Origin: Polaromonas sp. | GTDB lineage: Bacteria; Pseudomonadota; Gammaproteobacteria; Burkholderiales; Burkholderiaceae_C | Assembly: GCF_029945925.1 (NCBI RefSeq) | Contig: NZ_JAQSDN010000054.1 | Coordinates: 55,038 to 119,037 of the forward strand | Reading direction: 5' to 3' | DNA: 64,000 nucleotides | In this document: piece by piece, positions 1 through 11,927 of the stretch | Layout of the letters: each line of letters starts with the position of its first letter | How positions within the stretch are numbered: position 1 is the stretch's first letter | Translations under genes and position numbers: made by a program | The notes under the pieces: generated by a model | Told to the model about the DNA's origin: nothing | Seen by the model: the letters and a program-made list of their open reading frames with translations, nothing else | Databases searched by the model: none

Positions 1-855
1 GCCGTACTGCGTTGCACTCAGCGCCGGCGCCGAAACGGGCATTTCCGGCATCTCGGTGTCTTCAAAGCCGGTGAGCAGCGTGTAGGAGTGTGGGCCACTG
101 CGGGTCGACACGCCTTTTTGCACCACCTGCGCCGTGCCGCCGCTGGCGGACGCGGCGGCCAGGGCCTGCTTGAAAGCGGCCACTTCGTCGTCCTGAATGG
201 GTTCAAAGCGGGAGGCGACCGGCGCCGCAACAGCCGGCTCGGCGGCGGCAACAGCAGCAACGACAGCAACAGCCGTCTCGACGGCGGTAACGACAGCGAC
301 AGCCGGCTCGGGCAGGGCGGCCGCCGCGCCTGCCGTCGCCGCTACGGCGGGCGCGTTGTGGGGCTGGGCGCCGTGGCTGCTGGGCCGGGGGCGGCCCACC
401 GACACCAGCTCGTTCATGCGCCAGTACACGGCCGTCACCCGGATGTTGTAGCGCGACTTGGCGCTCTGGGCGATCATCACCTCGATTTCCGCCAGCCGAT
501 CGGCCTGACCGCCGAACTCCTGTGCCAGGTCCATCATGACCATGAACTGCTCACCGCGCGGGTCCAGGGACAGCACCTTGAATTTGTAGCTGGCCGACAG
601 GACGCCGGCACGGATCATGGCCTCGCGCACGGCAACATACAGCAGCTCCCTCTTGGCATGCCGCTGGGATTTCTGCTCGCCGGCGTGTTCGCCGGTTTTC
701 AGGGGCGTTGGCGCCGAAGCCCTGGCCCGCGCGCCGGCCACCGGCCGGGTCCGCTCGTCGCGCGTCAGCCCCGAACTGTCGCTGTCGGGCCGCGCCTTGC
801 CGGAGACATGCTGGTCCTTGCTGGAGGTACCGGAAAACCAACTGAAAAATGACAT
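1..855 (-). CDS. Hypothetical protein, C-terminus cut by window edge
   Basis: An ATG at 855 opens a frame of 285 codons with no stop before the window edge, so the gene is partial at its 3' end. I do not recognise a named domain. Residues 1-65 are polar and basic, residues about 66-155 form a compact mixed stretch (LLYVAVREAM, later EIEVMIAQSAKSRYNI), residues about 160-212 are an Ala/Val/Pro-rich low-complexity linker, and a more ordered segment follows (EPIQDDEVAAFKQAL). This suggests a small folded domain tethered to a second region by a flexible linker. Function unknown; the reading frame is well supported by normal codon bias. Confidence 0.6.
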   Translation of the reverse strand, partial: MSFFSWFSGTSSKDQHVSGKARPDSDSSGLTRDERTRPVAGARARASAPTPLKTGEHAGEQKSQRHAKRELLYVAVREAMIRAGVLSASYKFKVLSLDPRGEQFMVMMDLAQEFGGQADRLAEIEVMIAQSAKSRYNIRVTAVYWRMNELVSVGRPRPSSHGAQPHNAPAVAATAGAAAALPEPAVAVVTAVETAVAVVAAVAAAEPAVAAPVASRFEPIQDDEVAAFKQALAAASASGGTAQVVQKGVSTRSGPHSYTLLTGFEDTEMPEMPVSAPALSATQYG

Positions 856-1121
856 CGCCTGGCGCCTGGAAAATGACGGCTGCGCATGCAGCGATCGGGG
901 TGGTGTTGCAGGAGGCCTGCAACTTTCATCGGTCTAGTTTACTGAGTCCTCCTGTCAAGGCAGCCCGCGCCGGGCGGGCGGCAGGTACCGCCGGTAAGTC
1001 CTGGCGCCCATCCCTTCCCTGCAATAAATCACGTTATCGCCGCCTGAATGCACAGCCGGCGCCTTGTTTGCGCCCGTCTGTGTGGTGATGACGCCACCAC
1101 GCTGGTCACGGTCAACCGCCC

Positions 1122-1613
1122 TCAGGTGACCGCCACACGTTTGGGACGGTTGTACAGGCGCCTGGCCATCACCCCGCCCATGGCCAGGCACAGTTCGAGC
1201 GCGATCGGGCTGTGCCGGTTGGACAGTTCCTTGAAACGAATCGCGGTGAGACACCAGAGCTGGCAGGCGTTGGAGGCCTGCACGGTGGCGTTGCGCGGCA
1301 GGCGCGAGAAAAAAGCGCCTTCGCCCACCATGGAACCCGCAGCCACCATGGCCAGCCGTATGCGGCCCTTCTCGTCCTGGTAGTGAACGCTCAGCGTCCC
1401 GCTCTCGATGAAATACAGGGTCTGGTCCGCCGAACCCTGCTCGATCAGCGACTGCCCCTGCTGCAGCGCGAAAGGCTGCATGTAGCCGGCCAGCACGTCC
1501 CACTGCTGCGCAGTAAGCTGACAGCGCAGGGCGTCGCTGGCATGGCTGTGCGCCATGGCATTGATCAGTCCCTGGATGTCAAAGCGGACCGCAGTGGGAA
1601 GGGGCGCGTTCAT
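1122..1613 (-). CDS. Cyclic-nucleotide-binding-domain protein without DNA-binding domain
   Basis: The protein of 164 residues is essentially a single cNMP-binding beta-barrel of the Crp/Fnr kind: glycine-rich turns, FIESGTLSVHYQDEKG, then GSMVGEGAFFSRLPRNATVQA, which resembles the phosphate-binding-cassette region. There is no helix-turn-helix after the barrel, only a short tail (RLYNRPKRVAVT), so it probably acts as a ligand sensor or partner protein and not as a transcription factor. An in-frame ATG at 1652 also exists, but the ATG at 1613 gives the more natural N-terminus (MNAPLPTAV). Ligand unknown. Confidence 0.72.
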   Translation of the reverse strand: MNAPLPTAVRFDIQGLINAMAHSHASDALRCQLTAQQWDVLAGYMQPFALQQGQSLIEQGSADQTLYFIESGTLSVHYQDEKGRIRLAMVAAGSMVGEGAFFSRLPRNATVQASNACQLWCLTAIRFKELSNRHSPIALELCLAMGGVMARRLYNRPKRVAVT

Positions 1614-1752
1614 GATGGGTGGAAGATACCCTTCGCGGGGACCTTGCGGCAAGGGACGTTAACGCCCATTTACACCTGATACACCGACGCGCCACATGTA
1701 ATCTGTTCCGATGCCGCCGTCGGCCCAGGCCGGGCCGCCCATCGTTAGCGTG

Positions 1753-3201
1753 CTATTTGCCGATGCAGAATTTCGAAAAGATCTCGCCGAGCAGGTCATC
1801 GGTCGTGAACTGGCCGGTGATGTCGCCCAGGGCATTCTGGGCCTGGCGCAGGTCTTCCGCCAGCAGGTCCAGCGCGGGCACCGGTGCGTGCAACTGGGCG
1901 GCGGCCCGCGCGAGTTGTGCCTCGACCTGGCGCAGCGCCCGCACATGGCGCTCACGGGCCATGAACACCCCTTCGGGCGCGGCCTGCCAGCCCACCACCT
2001 GCAGCAACTGCTGACGCAGCTGCTGCAGGCCGGCACCGGTTTTGGCGGAGATGAGCACGCCTGAAGAAACCGCGGCCAGCACGTCGGCACCGGCCATGTC
2101 GGACTTGTTCCAGACATCGATCACCGGTGTGCTGGCAGGCAACCTGTCGGTGATGGCGTCCGCGATTTCTGCGTCGGCCGCGAGGTAGTTCATGGCAATG
2201 CGGAGGTCCTCGGGCGTGCGCTGGCGCGTCAGGTCATGCAGGAACAGCACGGCATCCGCACTCTGGATTTCCGTCCAGGCGCGCTCAATCCCGATTTTCT
2301 CGACCTCATCGACCTCGGGCAGCAGGCTGTCGCGCAGGCCCGCGGTGTCCACCACATGCAGGGGGACCCCGTCGATCTGGATCAGTTCGCTGACCTTGTC
2401 GCGCGTCGTGCCCGCCACCGGCGTCACGATGGCCAGCTCGGCGCCCGCCAGCGCGTTGAGCAGCGAGCTTTTGCCGGCGTTGGGCTGGCCGGCAATGACG
2501 ACCTTGATGCCCTCACGCAGGATGGCCCCCTGCTGCGTGCGCTGCAGCACCGTGGCCAGCGTCTGCTGCAGGCGGCTCAGCTGGCCCTGGGCATCGGCCT
2601 TTTGCAGGAAATCAATGTCTTCCTCGGGGAAATCGAGCGTGGCCTCCACCAGCATGCGCAGGTGCACCAGCTGGTCGAGCAGCGCATGAACCTCTTTCGA
2701 AAACTCCCCGGACAGCGAACGTGCCGCCGATCGCGCGGCCGTTTCGGTACTGGCGTCGATCAGGTCGGCAATCGCCTCGGCCTGCGCCAGGTCGATCTTG
2801 TCGTTCAGGAACGCGCGTTCGGTGAATTCGCCGGGCTGGGCCAGACGCAGGCCGGCGAGCCGCGGGCGGCCCGTGGCCGCATCGTTTTCTGCCGACGCCT
2901 CCAGGCAACGCGCCAGCAGCAGCTGCAGCACCACCGGTCCGCCATGGGCCTGCAACTCGAGCACGTCTTCGCCGGTGTAGGAATGCGGCGCCGGGAAGAA
3001 AATCGCCAGGCCCTGATCGATCGGCTGACCGGCTGCGTCAAAAAAAGGCAGGTAGGTGGCCTGCCGGGGGGTCAACCTGCGACCGCACAAGGCCTCAACC
3101 AACGGCGCCATGGCCTTGCCTGAAATGCGGACGATGCCCACCGCACCGCGGCCGGGCGCAGTGGTGATGGCAGCGATGGGGTCGTGGTGACGGGCCAGCA
3201 T
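1753..3201 (-). CDS. mnmE: tRNA uridine-5-carboxymethylaminomethyl modification GTPase MnmE
   Basis: MnmE works with MnmG to modify the wobble uridine of several tRNAs. The 482-residue protein has the N-terminal folate-binding region (starting [19 protein letters not shown]), a central helical part, an inserted G domain with GQPNAGKSS (G1), DTAG (G3) and NKSD (G4), and the family's C-terminal FCIGK with its catalytic cysteine. Length is normal. It is the last gene of the conserved rpmH-rnpA-yidD-yidC-mnmE cluster on this strand, but a hairpin in the gap to yidC may separate the transcripts. Confidence 0.97.
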   Translation of the reverse strand: MLARHHDPIAAITTAPGRGAVGIVRISGKAMAPLVEALCGRRLTPRQATYLPFFDAAGQPIDQGLAIFFPAPHSYTGEDVLELQAHGGPVVLQLLLARCLEASAENDAATGRPRLAGLRLAQPGEFTERAFLNDKIDLAQAEAIADLIDASTETAARSAARSLSGEFSKEVHALLDQLVHLRMLVEATLDFPEEDIDFLQKADAQGQLSRLQQTLATVLQRTQQGAILREGIKVVIAGQPNAGKSSLLNALAGAELAIVTPVAGTTRDKVSELIQIDGVPLHVVDTAGLRDSLLPEVDEVEKIGIERAWTEIQSADAVLFLHDLTRQRTPEDLRIAMNYLAADAEIADAITDRLPASTPVIDVWNKSDMAGADVLAAVSSGVLISAKTGAGLQQLRQQLLQVVGWQAAPEGVFMARERHVRALRQVEAQLARAAAQLHAPVPALDLLAEDLRQAQNALGDITGQFTTDDLLGEIFSKFCIGK

Positions 3202-3218
3202 GAGGGCACCATGTTAAA

Positions 3219-3242
3219 GGGCCGCGAAGCGGCCCTTTTTTT
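3219..3242. terminator. Hairpin between yidC and mnmE
   Basis: A perfect GGGCCGC / GCGGCCC stem (3219-3225 and 3229-3235) with a GAA loop is followed on the plus strand by seven T residues. Read in the minus direction, from the end of yidC, it is an A-tract, the hairpin and TTT. It probably attenuates or terminates transcription leaving yidC; the longer T-run favours the plus direction, where no gene is seen. Confidence 0.5.
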
Positions 3243-3246
3243 CAGC

Positions 3247-4974
3247 TTACTTGAATTTCGGCAAATTGAACTGCGGCGGCACACCCATGCGGGTGTTGAT
3301 CACCCACTGCTGCGCGATCGACAGCACGTTGTTGGTGATCCAGTAGAGCACCAGACCGGCCGGGAAGAAGAAGAACATCACGCTGAAAATCAGCGGCATG
3401 AACCACATCAGCTTGGCCTGCATAGGATCCGGTGGCGTCGGGTTCAGGGCCGTCTGCAGCATGGTGGTCAGGGTCATCACGATGGGCAGGATGAAGTAGG
3501 GATCCGGCGAGGACAGATCCTTGATCCACAAAATCCAGGGCGCATTGCGCATCTCGACCGAACTGAGCAACACCCAGTACAGGGCAATGAACACCGGAAT
3601 CTGGATCAGGATGGGGAAACAGCCACCCATGGGGTTGACCTTTTCGTCGCGGTACATCTTCATCATGGCCTGCTGCATTTCCTGCGGCTTGTCCTTCAGC
3701 CGCTCGCGCATTTCCATGATCTTCGGGTTGACCGCCTTCATCTTGGCCATGCTGGCGTAGGCCTTGGCGTTGAGCCAGTAGAACGCGGCCTTGAGCAGCA
3801 CCACCAGCGCCACGATGGACCAGCCCCAGTTCTGCAGGAAGCCATGCAGCTTGTCGAGCAGCCAGTACAGCGGTTTGGCCAGGATCGTCAGCCAGCCATA
3901 GTCCTTGACCAGCTCCAGGCCGGGTGCAATGGCTTCAAGCTGCTTTTCAATCTGGGGGCCCACAAAAAACCGGGCCTCCACTGTTTTGGTTGTGCCGGGT
4001 GCCACAGCCCCCAGCGGCGTGATCATGCCCACCGCATACAGGTTGGTATCGACCTTGCGCAGGAAGATGTCGCGCTGGACGCCGTCGGCCAGCATCCAGG
4101 CCGACGCAAAATAATGCTGCACCATGGCCACGTAGCCATTGCTCGCCTGTTTCTCGACATCGACCTTGTTTTTCTCGATGTCGCTGAACTCGACCTTCTG
4201 GTATTTCTGGGCCTCGGTGTAAAGCGCCGGACCGGTGAAGGTGGAATAAAACGAAGACTCGCCGGGCGGCTTGTTGCCGTCGCGCACCAGTTGCAGGTAA
4301 AGCTGCGGCGACGCCGCGCTGCTACCGGTGTTGACCACGTCATGACGCACGGTCATGTCATAAACACCGCGCTTGAGCGTGTAGGTCTTGACCAGCTTGA
4401 TGCCACCGACCTCGGCCGACTCGAACTTGATTTCCAGGGTGTCCTGGCCGTCCTTGAGCGTGCGCTCGCCGGGGACGACGGTCATCAATGTCTTGTGGGT
4501 CGGGAAACTGCCGCCCTCGGCGCCGGCAATCAGGCCGGACTGCGCCACATACACACGCGCCGCACTCTCATCGAGCAGCACAAAGCCTGAGGACTGGTCA
4601 ACCATGTCCTTGTGCTTGAGGAAGGAGGAGTGGACCAGCGTCCCGCCTTCGGTGTCGAAAGTCAGGCTCAGCACATCGGTATTGACGACCAGACGTTCCT
4701 TGGTGGCCGACGGTGTGGTGGCAGGCAGCGCACCAGGCGCCGAAACAGCCGCAGCGCCGGCCACCGGGGCCGGCACGGCACTGCCGCCGACCGGGCCGGT
4801 CGGCACGCTGGCGGCACTGGCCGGCTTGCTCGCCGGTGCCGTGGTGCTCACGGCGGGGGCGGGCGACGGGAAGAAGGTGGCCTTGTTGCCATTGAAGAGC
4901 TGCCACTGGTCCCACAGCAGGACCATGGAAAAACCAAAAATCACCCACAAAATGGTACGGCGAATGTCGTTCAT
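3247..4974 (-). CDS. yidC: Membrane protein insertase YidC
   Basis: YidC inserts and folds inner-membrane proteins, alone or with SecYEG. The 575-residue protein has an N-terminal membrane anchor (residues about 7-22), a Pro/Ala-rich linker, a large periplasmic domain (about 85-345) and the conserved five-helix C-terminal core, including the cytosolic segment around QQAMMKMYRDEKVNPMGG and the final IAQQWVINTR. Length fits the Gram-negative family. Its ATG overlaps the stop of yidD in an ATGA, so the two are translationally coupled. Confidence 0.97.
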   Translation of the reverse strand: MNDIRRTILWVIFGFSMVLLWDQWQLFNGNKATFFPSPAPAVSTTAPASKPASAASVPTGPVGGSAVPAPVAGAAAVSAPGALPATTPSATKERLVVNTDVLSLTFDTEGGTLVHSSFLKHKDMVDQSSGFVLLDESAARVYVAQSGLIAGAEGGSFPTHKTLMTVVPGERTLKDGQDTLEIKFESAEVGGIKLVKTYTLKRGVYDMTVRHDVVNTGSSAASPQLYLQLVRDGNKPPGESSFYSTFTGPALYTEAQKYQKVEFSDIEKNKVDVEKQASNGYVAMVQHYFASAWMLADGVQRDIFLRKVDTNLYAVGMITPLGAVAPGTTKTVEARFFVGPQIEKQLEAIAPGLELVKDYGWLTILAKPLYWLLDKLHGFLQNWGWSIVALVVLLKAAFYWLNAKAYASMAKMKAVNPKIMEMRERLKDKPQEMQQAMMKMYRDEKVNPMGGCFPILIQIPVFIALYWVLLSSVEMRNAPWILWIKDLSSPDPYFILPIVMTLTTMLQTALNPTPPDPMQAKLMWFMPLIFSVMFFFFPAGLVLYWITNNVLSIAQQWVINTRMGVPPQFNLPKFK

Positions 4975-5309
4975 GACGGCTTCTTTTTAGAGGGGATCGA
5001 GGTCACGGGCGTGACCAGACGGGTGAAAAGGGAAGGACGGCCGGAAGGCGGCGGCACCGGATCGTAACCACCGCTGCACCAGGGGTGGCAACGCGCCACA
5101 CGGTAAAGCGTCAGGTAGCTGCCCCGGGCGGCGCCATGCTGCTGCAACGCCTGCAGCGAATACGCTGAACAGGTCGGCTCGAAGCGGCACGACGATCCCA
5201 GCCAGGGGCTGAGCAGGAGGCGGTAACCCTTGACCAGGGCCACCAGTGTTTTCTGCGGCAGGCGGCTGACCGTCACCGCCGCGCGGCGAAGTGTGGACAG
5301 CGCGCTCAT
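4971..5309 (-). CDS. yidD: Membrane protein insertion efficiency factor YidD
   Basis: A 112-residue protein of the YidD (UPF0161) family, thought to help YidC-dependent insertion. The family core is plain: GYRLLLSPWLGSSCRFEPTC, SAYSLQALQQHGA, YRVARCHPW and GGYDPVP, with the conserved cysteines. It overlaps rnpA upstream and yidC downstream by four bases each, as in many proteobacteria. The C-terminal tail (about 25 residues after DPVPP) is somewhat long. Confidence 0.95.
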   Translation of the reverse strand: MSALSTLRRAAVTVSRLPQKTLVALVKGYRLLLSPWLGSSCRFEPTCSAYSLQALQQHGAARGSYLTLYRVARCHPWCSGGYDPVPPPSGRPSLFTRLVTPVTSIPSKKKPS

Positions 5310-5716
5310 GCGGCCTGCGCCCCGGCCTGCATCAAGGCCTGCACTTCGCTGCGGACGGCCTGCTTGAGCGCCTCCGAGCTGGCGCTGACAAATTCCTTGC
5401 GCGAAAAGTCACGACGCAAACGGATCACCCACCCGGAACGGGACAGGCGAGGCGAAAAATCAGCGCTCACGGTGTAGATCTGTCTTTTGATGGCGTTGCG
5501 CGTGACGGCTCGTTTGGCCCAGCGTTTAGGCACCATCGCCCCGACCCAGACATCCTGAACGGGAAACAGGTCCGGCGTGTCATGGGTCTTGCTGGGCACG
5601 GTTTGCGCGTTCATGGCATCGAGCGCATTGCGGTGCAATGCGAAATGCGTTGTTTTTGCAACAATGGCGCCAGCAAGGACTGCCTGGAACTGGGGTCGGG
5701 TTTTAAGCCGCTGCAC
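5306..5716 (-). CDS. rnpA: Ribonuclease P protein component
   Basis: The protein subunit of RNase P, which matures tRNA 5' ends with the RNA subunit (not in this window). The RNR-type signature is RWAKRAVTRNAIKRQIY, preceded by IGAMVPK-like GAMVPKRWA. I chose the GTG at 5716, giving MQRLKTRPQFQAVLAG, the usual family N-terminus and 136 residues; a TTG at 5740 would add eight residues but is less typical. It follows rpmH by 45 bases and overlaps yidD by four. Confidence 0.93.
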   Translation of the reverse strand: MQRLKTRPQFQAVLAGAIVAKTTHFALHRNALDAMNAQTVPSKTHDTPDLFPVQDVWVGAMVPKRWAKRAVTRNAIKRQIYTVSADFSPRLSRSGWVIRLRRDFSRKEFVSASSEALKQAVRSEVQALMQAGAQAA

Positions 5717-5761
5717 TAGCGCCAAGCGTCCGCGAAGCAATAGGCCTGCTGGACCCGGCGC

Positions 5762-5896
5762 TTAGACAGCCAGGCGCTTGCGGCCTTTGGCGCGACGAGC
5801 CGCAATCACTGCGCGGCCGCCACGTGTTTTCATGCGTGACAGGAAACCGTGCGTACGGGCGCGCTTGACTTTGGAAGGTTGGTATGTGCGTTTCAT
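5762..5896 (-). CDS. rpmH: 50S ribosomal protein L34
   Basis: A 44-codon gene reading [18 protein letters not shown] and ending GRKRLAV, the near-invariant L34 sequence with its internal [20 protein letters not shown]. It is the first gene of the minus-strand cluster and diverges from dnaA across a 460-bp gap, the classic bacterial origin-region arrangement. Confidence 0.98.
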   Translation of the reverse strand: MKRTYQPSKVKRARTHGFLSRMKTRGGRAVIAARRAKGRKRLAV

Positions 5897-6194
5897 GATG
5901 GGTCCTACAAGCTACAAAAAGCTCCCTTGTGCAAAATCTGAAAATTATGCGATTCGATCCTGGCGGCTGTACAACACAACCAACTCTGCAAGTCAGCATG
6001 GCCCGCAAGGCGTAAACGGTGCTTGAAAACAAGCACCTCCACGGCAAGCCGACCCGCTATGAATCAGGGAAACCCACGATTATCGCAGATTTCCCAACGC
6101 TGGCAACAAGTTAGGGGCCGCATTGCCGGTAAAAGCTGAGATCCCCCTGACAATGCCGGCGTCAGGGCCACGCAGCGCCGGGCCGTCGCGGTCC

Positions 6195-6263
6195 AGGAGA
6201 CTGTCGGACTTTGGAAGCGTCGGCTGGAAATCGCTTTCGACGTTCCAAGCCCGACAGGCTCCT
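6195..6263. repeat. 69-bp imperfect inverted repeat upstream of dnaA
   Basis: The left arm (6195-6222) reads AGGAGACTGTCGGACTTTGG and on to AAGCGTCG; the right arm, read on the minus strand from 6263, is AGGAGCCTGTCGGGCTTGG and on to AACGTCG. The arms flank a short A/T-richer centre. It looks like a small mobile or REP-type palindrome in the rpmH-dnaA gap. The rest of 5897-6356 shows DnaA boxes near dnaA and otherwise nothing I can assign. Confidence 0.6.
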
Positions 6264-6288
6264 AGGTTAAAACCCGAAGTCCTTTTTT

Positions 6289-6347
6289 TGTGGATAACTA
6301 GGCCACACGACTACAATGACGGGTGCCAAAAATTAATAATATCCACA
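6289..6347. promoter_or_regulatory. DnaA boxes upstream of dnaA
   Basis: A perfect DnaA box TTATCCACA lies on the minus strand at 6289-6297, and a one-mismatch box ATATCCACA on the plus strand at 6339-6347, just before the dnaA start. These suit DnaA autoregulation of its own promoter and may contribute to the origin. Confidence 0.7.
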
Positions 6348-6356
6348 AGCAAAAGC

Positions 6357-7787
6357 ATGCTGGCCAATGCGACTACCCAGCCCCCGGACGCCATGCGTGA
6401 GGGAGCCGTTCACAGTTCGAGCCAGGACTTGTGGCAAAGTTGCGTAGACCACCTCGCGCAGGAATTGCCCGAGCAGCAGTTCAACACCTGGATCCGCCCG
6501 CTGGTAGCCGAGGTCGCCGGCGACCTGTCCAAAGTCACCATCCAGGTTGCCAACCGCTTCAAGCTGGACTGGATACGCGCGCAATACGCCGGCCGTATTT
6601 CTGCCCTGCTGGAGAAGGTTTCCGGTCACAGCATCCACCTTGAGTTAGCGCTCGCTCAGCGCGAACCCGGCACCAGGTCTGCACCTTTGACGCGCAGCTT
6701 TGAGGGTAACGGCGTCACCGAGCCGGCTGGCCTGGGCGTCGCCGAAGACGCCGCCGGTGCGCCGTTCAAGAGCCGGCTCAACACCGCCCTGACCTTCGAC
6801 ACCCTGATCGAAGGCACGGCCAACCGCATGGGCCGTGCCGCTGCCATGCATGTGGCCAGCAGTCTGGGCCAGCTTTACAACCCGCTGTTCATCTATGGCG
6901 GCGTCGGTCTGGGCAAGACCCACCTGATGCACGCCATCGGCAACAAGCTGATGGTCGACAACCCCGCCGCCAAAGTTCTCTACATCCACGCCGAGCAATT
7001 TGTCTCGGATGTGGTTAAAGCCTACCAGCGCAAGACTTTTGACGAGTTCAAGGAGCGTTACCACTCGCTCGATCTGCTGCTGATCGACGACGTGCAGTTC
7101 CTCGCCAACAAGGACCGCACCCAGGAAGAGTTCTTCAACGCCTTTGAGGCGCTGCTGACCAAGAAGTCGCACATCGTGATGACCAGCGACACCTATCCCA
7201 AGGGGCTGACGGACATCCATGAGCGCCTGATCTCGCGTTTTGACTCGGGGTTGACGGTCGCCATCGAGCCGCCCGAGCTGGAAATGCGCGTGGCCATCCT
7301 GATCCGCAAGGCCGAGGCTGAAGGCACGGTCATGCCCGAAGAGGTTGCGTTTTTTGTCGCCAAAAACGTGCGCTCCAACGTGCGCGAGCTTGAAGGCGCG
7401 CTGCGCAAGATCCTCGCCTACTCGCGCTTCAACCTCAAGGAAATTTCCATCCAGCTGGCCCGGGAAGCCCTGCGCGACCTGTTGTCCATCCAGAATCGCC
7501 AGATATCGGTCGAGAACATCCAGAAGACCGTGGCCGACTATTACAAGATTAAAGTCGCCGACATGTATTCGAAGAAGCGGCCCGCCAGCATTGCCCGGCC
7601 GCGCCAGATTGCCATGTACCTGGCCAAGGAACTGACCCAGAAGAGCCTCCCCGAGATTGGCGAGCTGTTTGGCGGCCGCGACCACACCACCGTGCTGCAC
7701 GCCGTGCGCAAGATGGCTGCCGAGCGACAGCAGATGACCGAACTCAACCAGCAGCTGCACGTGCTGGAACAGACCCTGAAAGGCTGA
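6357..7787 (+). CDS. dnaA: Chromosomal replication initiator DnaA
   Basis: DnaA binds DnaA boxes at oriC, opens the duplex and loads helicase. The 476-residue protein shows domain I ([21 protein letters not shown]), a short linker domain II, the AAA+ domain III with Walker [10 protein letters not shown] and Walker [10 protein letters not shown], and domain IV with the DNA-binding signature [15 protein letters not shown]. The frame stays open upstream to 6123, but that stretch overlaps the palindromic repeat and DnaA boxes and reads unlike DnaA. The ATG at 6357 is preferred; the ATG at 6393 is also possible. Confidence 0.96.
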   Translation: MLANATTQPPDAMREGAVHSSSQDLWQSCVDHLAQELPEQQFNTWIRPLVAEVAGDLSKVTIQVANRFKLDWIRAQYAGRISALLEKVSGHSIHLELALAQREPGTRSAPLTRSFEGNGVTEPAGLGVAEDAAGAPFKSRLNTALTFDTLIEGTANRMGRAAAMHVASSLGQLYNPLFIYGGVGLGKTHLMHAIGNKLMVDNPAAKVLYIHAEQFVSDVVKAYQRKTFDEFKERYHSLDLLLIDDVQFLANKDRTQEEFFNAFEALLTKKSHIVMTSDTYPKGLTDIHERLISRFDSGLTVAIEPPELEMRVAILIRKAEAEGTVMPEEVAFFVAKNVRSNVRELEGALRKILAYSRFNLKEISIQLAREALRDLLSIQNRQISVENIQKTVADYYKIKVADMYSKKRPASIARPRQIAMYLAKELTQKSLPEIGELFGGRDHTTVLHAVRKMAAERQQMTELNQQLHVLEQTLKG

Positions 7788-8056
7788 ATTGAATACTTTT
7801 TGGGCCACTTTCCCCCGGTTTCAGGCTTGCCTGACAACCATGGGGACAACTTTTGAACAACTGATGACTTATCCACAGGGGAAGTGGATTTCCGGAAGTT
7901 GTTCATATCAAGCGGCAGGGTAGAGAGTGGTCTGACCACAAGGTTAAACAAGCGCCAAGTAGTTGATCAAAAAGAAGAAAATAGGGCTGTCCACAGAAAC
8001 GTGCTTCCCTTATCTACTACTACTAATTTGAATTAAAGAAATAAGAGGTTAAGACA
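7788..8056. other. oriC: Probable origin of replication (oriC), dnaA-dnaN intergenic
   Basis: This 269-bp gap holds a perfect DnaA box TTATCCACA at 7869-7877, a near box CTGTCCACA at 7987-7995 in the same orientation, a weaker reverse box (TTGTCCCCA on the minus strand) at 7841-7849, and an AT-rich segment from about 7950 to 8045 just before dnaN. The spacing box, short spacer, triplet run and AT-rich stretch is the layout of a bacterial unwinding region. Assignment is by sequence only. Confidence 0.75.
8014..8025. promoter_or_regulatory. DnaA-trio-like element
   Basis: Four consecutive CTA triplets, flanked by TAT and ATTTG, begin 18 bases after the DnaA box at 7987-7995. Read on the other strand they are TAG triplets, the form described for the DnaA-trio where DnaA engages single-stranded DNA and melting starts. 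Confidence 0.6.
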
Positions 8057-9163
8057 GTGATCGTTCTCAAAGCCACCCAGGATAAAGTTTTGTCGGTTCT
8101 GCAATCGGTCGCGGGAATTGTTGAGCGTCGGCACACGCTGCCGATTCTGGCCAACGTGTTGATCCGCAAAACCGGCGCGCAGCTGCAGTTGACGACCAGC
8201 GACCTGGAAATCCAGATCCGCACGACAGCCGAGCTGGACGGTGACACGGGCAACTTCACGACCACGGTCGGTGCACGCAAGCTCATCGACATCCTGCGTT
8301 CCATGCCCAGCGACCAGACGGTGTCGCTGGAGTCGGCGCAGAATAAGCTGATCCTCAAGGGTGGCAAGAGCCGCTTCACGCTGCAGACCCTGCCGGCCGA
8401 AGACTTTCCGCTGGTGCAGGAAGCCGCCAACTTTGGTCCCAGCTTCTCGGTGCCGCAAAAAGTCCTCAAGGAGCTGCTGAACCAGGTCTCGTTTGCCATG
8501 GCTGTGCATGACATCCGTTACTACCTCAACGGCATCCTGTTCGTCGCTGAAGGCAAGCAGCTCAGCCTGGTGGCCACCGACGGCCACCGCCTGGCGTTTT
8601 CGTCGGCCACGCTCGACGTCGAAGTGCCGCGCCAGGAAGTGATCCTGCCGCGCAAAACGGTGCTCGAGATGCAGCGCCTGCTCAGCGACAAGGAAGGCGC
8701 GATCGAGATGCAGTTCGCCGGCAACCAGGCCAAGTTCTCGTTCGAAGGCATGGAGTTCGTCACCAAGCTGGTCGAGGGCAAGTTCCCCGACTACAACCGC
8801 GTGATCCCGAAGAACCACAAAAACATCATCACCCTGGGCCGCGTGCCGCTGCTGGCCTCGCTGCAGCGTACCGCCATTTTGACCAGCGAGAAGTTCAAGG
8901 GTGTGCGGCTGAACATCGAGCCCGGCACCCTGCGTGTGGCGTCGAACAACGCCGAACAGGAAGAAGCGGTTGACGAGCTCGACATCGACTACGGCGGTGA
9001 CGCCATCGAGATCGGCTTCAACGTGACCTACCTGATCGACGCGCTGGCCAACATGGACCAGGACATGGTGAAGATCGAGCTGGCTGATTCGAATAGCTCC
9101 GCGCTGCTGACCATTCCCGACAACGCGGCGTTCAAGTACGTTGTGATGCCGATGCGGATTTGA
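8057..9163 (+). CDS. dnaN: DNA polymerase III beta subunit (sliding clamp)
   Basis: The ring-shaped clamp that tethers DNA polymerase III to DNA. The 368-residue protein begins at a GTG (MIVLKATQDKVLSVLQS) and shows the three repeated clamp folds, with HTLPILANVL in domain 1, VATDGHRLAFS in domain 2 and the C-terminal AAFKYVVMPMRI that forms part of the peptide-binding pocket. Length is the family norm. An AAGAGG Shine-Dalgarno-like stretch lies upstream at about 8043-8048. It follows oriC and precedes gyrB. Confidence 0.98.
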   Translation: MIVLKATQDKVLSVLQSVAGIVERRHTLPILANVLIRKTGAQLQLTTSDLEIQIRTTAELDGDTGNFTTTVGARKLIDILRSMPSDQTVSLESAQNKLILKGGKSRFTLQTLPAEDFPLVQEAANFGPSFSVPQKVLKELLNQVSFAMAVHDIRYYLNGILFVAEGKQLSLVATDGHRLAFSSATLDVEVPRQEVILPRKTVLEMQRLLSDKEGAIEMQFAGNQAKFSFEGMEFVTKLVEGKFPDYNRVIPKNHKNIITLGRVPLLASLQRTAILTSEKFKGVRLNIEPGTLRVASNNAEQEEAVDELDIDYGGDAIEIGFNVTYLIDALANMDQDMVKIELADSNSSALLTIPDNAAFKYVVMPMRI

Positions 9164-9201
9164 GCTGCACCAGCAGAAAAGATCAAACCGCCGTCCCACC
9201 G

Positions 9202-9223
9202 AACCCGCTAGCCAAAGCGGGTT
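9202..9223 (+). terminator. Hairpin between dnaN and gyrB
   Basis: AACCCGCT (9202-9209) pairs with AGCGGGTT (9216-9223) around a six-base loop. No strong T-run follows, so it is at best a weak terminator or an mRNA-end stabiliser for dnaN. Confidence 0.4.
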
Positions 9224-9272
9224 TGGTCATTCAAGAGATTGAGAAAACGTAGTTCACCGTAGGTAAAACTGA

Positions 9273-11903
<2,631 letters not shown>

Positions 11904-11927
11904 GGTGTTCAGCGCATAATTTGCAGC

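Noticed and set aside
1122..1613. FNR-type regulator for the FNR boxes
   Set aside because: The protein has a cyclic-nucleotide-binding barrel but no helix-turn-helix and no cysteine cluster for an iron-sulfur sensor.
3184..4590. 468-codon open frame on the plus strand
   Set aside because: Antisense to yidC, and its composition is that of a shadow frame.
6123..6356. 78-codon N-terminal extension of dnaA
   Set aside because: It reads through the palindromic repeat and the DnaA boxes and has no similarity to DnaA domain I, which starts after 6357.
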